In this document: piece after piece, positions 6,617 to 10,459 of the stretch | Numbering within the stretch: position 1 is the first letter of the stretch | Layout: each line of letters starts with the position of its first letter | Assembly: GCA_002282555.1 (NCBI GenBank) | Contig: NCJR01000048.1 | Location: forward strand, 1-10,459 | Origin: Rhodobacterales bacterium 34-62-10 | GTDB taxonomy: Bacteria > Pseudomonadota > Alphaproteobacteria > Rhodobacterales > Rhodobacteraceae | Length of the DNA stretch: 10,459 bases | Direction of reading: 5' to 3' | The notes under the pieces: model-generated | Databases searched by the model: none | Told to the model about the DNA's origin: nothing | What the model saw: only the letters and a program-made list of their open reading frames with translations | Made by a program: the position numbers and the translations under genes

Positions 6617-8434
6617 ATGAACGGCAAGCGACGCGGCCCCAGCGCCTCCGTCCGGTTGGATAAAATGCAACACTTCATGACTGGAAATGATCGTTCTGGA
6701 CAAACCGCGCCCTCCGGGTCCGCGGGCACCTCCACGATATCGACCAGCCCTGAATTGAAGCGGATGGTGCAATTCCTCATGGACCTTTCGGTCGAGCTGG
6801 ACAGCACAATTGACCCAAACACGCCCAACCCGCATCTGAACATGATCCTGCATCTGCTGCGCAGTCATGGCGAGGGGCGCATGGTTTCGCCCTCGGCCAT
6901 GGTCGCGGCGGCGGGCGTGCCCTATGCGACAGCCACGCGCAAACTGGCAGAAATCCAGGAGGCCGGGCTGGTCGAGCGGCGGGCGCGGACCCGGACAGGC
7001 AAATCCTATTCCCTGCATCCCAGCGCCCGGTTGCTGGAGAATTTCAACCAGATGGCCGACCGGATCGACCGTATGATCCGTACCACTTTTGGCGGAGCGG
7101 AGACGACCACCGAGGCTGCAGATTACTATTTTGGCGGTTCCTATCAACCGGGCACAGCCGCCATTGCCCCGCCGACCGCCCTGCCCCAACCCCTGAAACT
7201 GGCGGGAGGCTTGCGGATTCTGGTCCATGGCGATCCCACCTTCATGGTGATGGAGGGGCTGAAGCGGCAGTTTGAGCAGATGGTGGGTACCGATATCCAC
7301 CAGCGCGCCTTTTCCATCGACCGCCTGCACGAGGAGGCGTTGCGCAACGCGGTCCGGCCCAAAAGCCGCTACGACCTGATCGCCGTTGACCTGCCCTGGG
7401 TGGGTGAATTTGCCAGCAAAGGCGTGATCCGCCCGCTGGACGAGGTGATGGAGGTCTCGCGCCTTGATCCGGCTGATTTTCACACAGCAGGCTGGCGCGC
7501 TGCCCATTGGGGTGGGCGGCCTTACGGTGTGCCCAGCCAGACCACGCCGGAACTGATGTTCTATCGCAAGGATATGTTCGCCGCAGCCGGGCTGGAACCG
7601 CCCAGCACCACCGAGGCGGTGATCGCGGCAGCGCGGCATTTCCACAATCCCCGGCGCGGTCTTTATGGCGTGGCGTGGAACGCCGCGCGCGGCACGGCGC
7701 TGGGGCATACTTTCATGATGACCTGCGCCGCCTTCGGCCAGCCGATCATCGATATTCCCGAAATCGCGGGCGGCTATGACGCCGACACGCTGGCGGGTCA
7801 GACATTCCGGCCGAAGCTGGACACGGACCGCGCTCATGCGGCGGCGGATTACCTGATGGAACTGCTGCAATATTCGCCCCCCGACATCCTGTCGATGTCA
7901 TGGTTTGAACGCATCCGGCCCTACGGCGCGGGGCAAGTGCCCATGGCCTACGGCTATACGCTGCTTGCCCCCTATTTCGAACTGGACGAAAGCTGCCCCG
8001 CCCATGGCAATACGGGCTATCTGCCGCATCCGCACGGGCCAGAGGGCGCGCCGATTGCGCCCGTGGGCGGCTATGTCCTGTGCATCCCGTCCAATCTGGC
8101 CGAGGATCGTCTGGATGACGCGGTCGAGGCGCTGGTGGCCTTCACCTCGCCCGCAGCGCAGAAGCTTTATGCCCAGAATGGCAGCCGCACTGCGCCGCGC
8201 TATTCCGTGGGGGCTGATCCCGAGGTGCGCCGCCTGTCACCGATTTTCGAGTTGGTCGATCAGATGTCATGGCGCGACGAACTGCAATTCTGGCCGCGCC
8301 CGCCGATCCCGCAAATCTCGGACATCATCCGCCTGTGCGGGTTTGAACTGCACGACATGCTGCGCGGGATTGTCACCCCGCGCGAGGCCTTGGCGCGGGT
8401 ACAGGCCCAAGCCGAACAGATTTTAAAAAACTAG
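6617..8434 (+). CDS. Winged-HTH / extracellular-solute-binding-protein (MalE-type) fusion transcriptional regulator
   Basis: This 605-residue protein is predicted to be a one-component regulator in the cytoplasm. Residues 1-45 are low-complexity and polar. Residues about 46-160 form a helical, winged helix-turn-helix region. In it HLNMILHLLRSHGEGRMVSP is followed by the recognition-helix-like VPYATATRKLAEIQEAGLVERR at 101-122 and a wing (RTRTGKSYSL, 125-133), reminiscent of MarR/IclR-type domains. A linker with Pro and Gly (172-195) leads to a complete solute-binding-protein domain from about 198. The domain opens with strand LRILVHGDP (199-207). It then has FEQMVGTDI, YDLIAVDLPWVGEFASKGVIRPLDE (252-276), WGGRPYGVPSQTTPELMFYRKDMFAAAGLEPP and a C-terminal EALARVQAQAEQIL. 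These match bacterial extracellular solute-binding proteins of family 1 (sugar/polyol type). There is no signal peptide or membrane segment. The gene leads the + operon with SDR2 20 nt after it. It probably represses or activates both operons through the phased repeats. Domain identities are from pattern recognition. Confidence 0.85.
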   Translation: MNGKRRGPSASVRLDKMQHFMTGNDRSGQTAPSGSAGTSTISTSPELKRMVQFLMDLSVELDSTIDPNTPNPHLNMILHLLRSHGEGRMVSPSAMVAAAGVPYATATRKLAEIQEAGLVERRARTRTGKSYSLHPSARLLENFNQMADRIDRMIRTTFGGAETTTEAADYYFGGSYQPGTAAIAPPTALPQPLKLAGGLRILVHGDPTFMVMEGLKRQFEQMVGTDIHQRAFSIDRLHEEALRNAVRPKSRYDLIAVDLPWVGEFASKGVIRPLDEVMEVSRLDPADFHTAGWRAAHWGGRPYGVPSQTTPELMFYRKDMFAAAGLEPPSTTEAVIAAARHFHNPRRGLYGVAWNAARGTALGHTFMMTCAAFGQPIIDIPEIAGGYDADTLAGQTFRPKLDTDRAHAAADYLMELLQYSPPDILSMSWFERIRPYGAGQVPMAYGYTLLAPYFELDESCPAHGNTGYLPHPHGPEGAPIAPVGGYVLCIPSNLAEDRLDDAVEALVAFTSPAAQKLYAQNGSRTAPRYSVGADPEVRRLSPIFELVDQMSWRDELQFWPRPPIPQISDIIRLCGFELHDMLRGIVTPREALARVQAQAEQILKN

Positions 8435-8454
8435 GTCACTTAGGGAGGAACACC

Positions 8455-9264
8455 ATGGACCCGAACCGCCTCAAGGGGAAAAACATCCTGATCACAGGTG
8501 CCGCGCGCGGCATGGGTGCCGCCAATGCCGAAAGTTTTGCGCAGCAGGGCGCCAATGTCTGCATCGGTGATCTGGATCTGGACGAGGCGCAGGGTGTGGC
8601 CGCGCGCATCAACGCCGCAGGCAATGGCCGTGCGATTGCCGTGCGCATGGATGTGACCAAACGCGAAGATAATGCGGCCGCCGTTGCCGCCACGGTCGAG
8701 GCCTTTGGGTCGATCAACGTGGGCCTGTTCAATGCAGGTCTGAACAAGCCCCGGTTCTTCATGGATATTGATGAAGACAACTGGGACATGATCATGAACG
8801 TCAACACTAAGGCGATGTGGCTGGGCATGCAGGAAACCGCGCGCCAGATGATCGCCCAAGGCCCGATGGAGGGGCATCCCTATAAGCTGATCAACGTCGG
8901 CTCCATCGCGTCGCGCAAGCCATTGGTGGATGTGACGGTCTATTGCACCTCGAAATACGGCTGTCTGGCGCTGACCCATTGCGGGGCGATTGGGCTGGCC
9001 GAACATAACATCACTGTCAACGGCTATGCACCCGGCGTGGTCGTCACCCCCCTGTGGGAGCAGTTCGACAAAGATCTGGTCGAGATCGGGTTCAAGGAGC
9101 GCGAAGGCCAAGCCTATGACGACATCGTGCGCGACGCCTTGCAGATCAAGCGCGTGTCTTATCCCCGCGACATCGTGGGCACCGCGTCTTTTCTGGCCAG
9201 CGACGATAGCGATTACATGACCGGCCAGATGATCCACATCGATGGCGGCTGGTGCATCCAGTAA
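8455..9264 (+). CDS. Short-chain dehydrogenase/reductase SDR2, paralogue of SDR1
   Basis: This 269-residue cytoplasmic oxidoreductase is a classical SDR. It has TGAARGMG at 14-21 and acidic D39/D41 after the second strand, which favours NAD(H). FNAG at 92-95 has Phe where NNAG has the first Asn. The catalytic tetrad is N117, S150, Y163 and K167 (YCTSK at 163-167). The C-terminus is DSDYMTGQMIHIDGG. The start follows GGAGG at 6 nt and lies 20 nt after the regulator stop, so the two are co-transcribed. Close motif-by-motif likeness to SDR1 (GxNKP, WEQxDxDLxEIG, DSDYMTGQ) shows a common origin. The two may act on successive intermediates or on stereoisomers of one substrate. An oxidation step on a hydroxyl group is the safest guess; the exact substrate cannot be read. 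Confidence 0.93.
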   Translation: MDPNRLKGKNILITGAARGMGAANAESFAQQGANVCIGDLDLDEAQGVAARINAAGNGRAIAVRMDVTKREDNAAAVAATVEAFGSINVGLFNAGLNKPRFFMDIDEDNWDMIMNVNTKAMWLGMQETARQMIAQGPMEGHPYKLINVGSIASRKPLVDVTVYCTSKYGCLALTHCGAIGLAEHNITVNGYAPGVVVTPLWEQFDKDLVEIGFKEREGQAYDDIVRDALQIKRVSYPRDIVGTASFLASDDSDYMTGQMIHIDGGWCIQ

Positions 9265-9294
9265 GCCGCTAAACCACTGTTAAACAACAAAAAG

Positions 9295-9315
9295 AGGTGC
9301 GGCATCCCCGCATCT
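9295..9315 (+). other. Hairpin directly before the M24 ribosome binding site
   Basis: AGGTGCGG (9295-9302) and CCGCATCT (9308-9315) form an 8-bp stem with one G-U pair and a 5-nt loop. The stem abuts the GGAGGAGG ribosome binding site at 9316-9323. There is no U tract, so it is not a terminator on this strand. It may mark an RNA-processing or translation-tuning element in the 64-nt gap after SDR2. The role is a guess. Confidence 0.35.
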
Positions 9316-9328
9316 GGAGGAGGAACTT

Positions 9329-10459
9329 ATGTCACGCGCCCTGATGCCGAACCTGCTGACGCCACAAGATTTGGAACCCAATTGGGAATGGCGCGAACGC
9401 CTGCCCGCTTGGGGCCATACCACAGTGGATTTCGAACGCCGCATCGATCACGACCGTCTGCGCCGCTATCGTCTGGCGCGCACGCGGCAGGCGTTGCAAG
9501 CGTCGAACGCGGGCACGCTGCTGCTGTTTGATGTCAATAACATCCGCTATGTCAGTGCCACCAAGATCGGCGAATGGGAGCGGGACAAGATGTGCCGCTT
9601 TTGCCTGCTGACGGGGGATGACAGCCCCTATGTCTGGGATTTCGGCTCGGCTGCAATGCATCACAAGCGGCATGCTGACTGGCTGGAACCCGATCATTGC
9701 TTGGCTGGTGTGGTGGGCATGCGCGGCACGATCCCGCCTGAATTCGGCTTGATGCAGAAATATGCCAAGCAAATCGCCGGGCTGATCCGCGATGCGGGCA
9801 TGGCTGATATGCCCGTGGGTGTCGATTACGCCGAAACCGCGATGTTCCACGCCCTGCGCGAGGAGGGGATCAATGTTGTGGACGGGCAGCAGATCATGCT
9901 GGCCGCGCGTGAGATCAAGAACTGGGACGAAATCCAGCTTCTGACCCAAGCCGCCGCCATGGTCGATGGTGTCTATCACATGATCTATGAAGAGCTGAAA
10001 CCCGGCATCCGTGAGAATGACATCGTCGCGCTGTCCAACAAGATGCTCTACGAGATGGGCTCTGACGATGTCGAGGCGATCAACGCCATTTCCGGCGAGC
10101 GGTGCAACCCGCATCCGCATAACTTCACCGACCGGCTGATCCGGCCCGGCGATCAGGCGTTCTTTGATATCCTTCAAAGCTATCAGGGGTACCGGACCTG
10201 CTACTACCGGACCTTCAACGTGGGCCGCGCGACGCCGTCGCAGACCGATGCCTATACCAAGGCGCGCGAATGGATCGACGCCTCGATCGCCATGATCAAA
10301 CCCGGCGTCACCACCGACAAGATCGCCCAGATCTACCAGCGCTTCTCCAAGGGCCGGAATCTGAGCGACGATTTCAAAGCCCGCTTCGGCGCCAAGCTCG
10401 ACGAGGATGGTCACGTCGTGGATCTCGGCGAAGGGCAGGCCCTCGCGGGCCCAGCGAGC
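9329..10459 (+). CDS. M24 (creatinase/Xaa-Pro peptidase, pita-bread fold) family protein, 3' truncated by window end
   Basis: 377 codons are visible and the frame is still open at the last base. Residues 40-185 match the N-terminal creatinase-type domain (LLFDVNNIRYVSATKIGEW at 65-83, ending in EEGINVVDG). Residues from about 195 match the M24 catalytic fold: AAREIKNWDEI, AISGERCNPHPHNFTDR with the conserved His region at 261-269, RPGDQAFFD with first-ligand Asp D280, and GYRTCYYRTFNVG. In metal-dependent M24 enzymes an Asp lies 11 residues after the first one; here that place holds C291. Creatinase, which needs no metal, also lacks this Asp; DMSP lyase DddP, a metal-dependent M24 protein of roseobacters, keeps it. 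The His and Glu ligands would lie beyond the window. The start is set by GGAGGAGG 5-8 nt upstream. It is third in the + operon and probably a hydrolase or lyase of the pathway, or a non-peptidase. The last ~40 residues fit the family poorly. Confidence 0.88.
   Translation, partial: MSRALMPNLLTPQDLEPNWEWRERLPAWGHTTVDFERRIDHDRLRRYRLARTRQALQASNAGTLLLFDVNNIRYVSATKIGEWERDKMCRFCLLTGDDSPYVWDFGSAAMHHKRHADWLEPDHCLAGVVGMRGTIPPEFGLMQKYAKQIAGLIRDAGMADMPVGVDYAETAMFHALREEGINVVDGQQIMLAAREIKNWDEIQLLTQAAAMVDGVYHMIYEELKPGIRENDIVALSNKMLYEMGSDDVEAINAISGERCNPHPHNFTDRLIRPGDQAFFDILQSYQGYRTCYYRTFNVGRATPSQTDAYTKAREWIDASIAMIKPGVTTDKIAQIYQRFSKGRNLSDDFKARFGAKLDEDGHVVDLGEGQALAGPAS

Noticed and set aside
6545..7870. Long open frame on the - strand (441 codons) opposite the regulator
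   Set aside because: It is antisense to a gene with clear domain structure. Its translation is rich in His, Arg, Gln and Gly without recognisable motifs, as expected from the complement of GC-biased codons.
9332..10414. Long open frame on the - strand (360 codons) opposite the M24 gene
   Set aside because: The + frame carries the recognisable M24 protein with a strong ribosome binding site. The antisense frame shows no family pattern and is a codon-bias artefact.
1..10459. tRNA or rRNA genes, CRISPR arrays, complete insertion sequences, phage attachment sites
   Set aside because: None was seen by eye. There are no regularly spaced repeats beyond the two-copy 13-bp repeat, no transposase-like proteins, and no tRNA-like cloverleaf with CCA or TTC loop pattern.

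Overview
The window looks like chromosomal DNA from a GC-rich alphaproteobacterium, most likely Rhodobacterales (roseobacter/Rhodobacter type). This rests on the strong G/C third-position bias, the tight operons with GGAGG ribosome binding sites, and the character of the proteins. It is an inference, because no rRNA or other marker gene is present.

Region 1 (1-1032) is the edge of a housekeeping area. It holds the 3' part of uppP (undecaprenyl-diphosphatase, + strand), a small hairpin, and a degraded C-terminal remnant of a TerC-family membrane protein on the - strand. The TerC remnant seems to have no intact gene left.

Region 2 (1033-6401, all - strand) is an operon for a CUT2 (ribose-type) ABC importer. 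In transcription order it encodes a periplasmic substrate-binding protein, a short-chain dehydrogenase/reductase (SDR1), permease A, permease B and a double-domain ATPase. A strong hairpin with a U-rich tail lies between the binding-protein gene and SDR1. It probably acts as a leaky terminator that keeps the binding protein in excess over the downstream proteins.

Region 3 (6402-6616) is a 215-bp divergent control region. It contains a 13-bp direct repeat with an exact 21-bp period (two helical turns) and several palindromes.

Region 4 (6617-10459, all + strand) is a divergent operon. It encodes an unusual regulator that joins an N-terminal winged helix-turn-helix to a full-length MalE-type solute-binding domain with no signal peptide. 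Next come a second SDR that is clearly a paralogue of SDR1, and an M24 'pita-bread' family protein cut by the window end. One canonical metal-ligand aspartate of that M24 protein is replaced by cysteine.

The two arms look like one catabolic locus. A small polar compound (a sugar, polyol or derivative; identity not readable here) would be bound in the periplasm, imported, oxidised by one or both SDRs, and perhaps cleaved by the M24 protein. The fusion regulator would sense the compound or a metabolite in the cytoplasm. The most notable items are the wHTH-solute-binding-protein regulator with its phased candidate operators, and the odd M24 protein.
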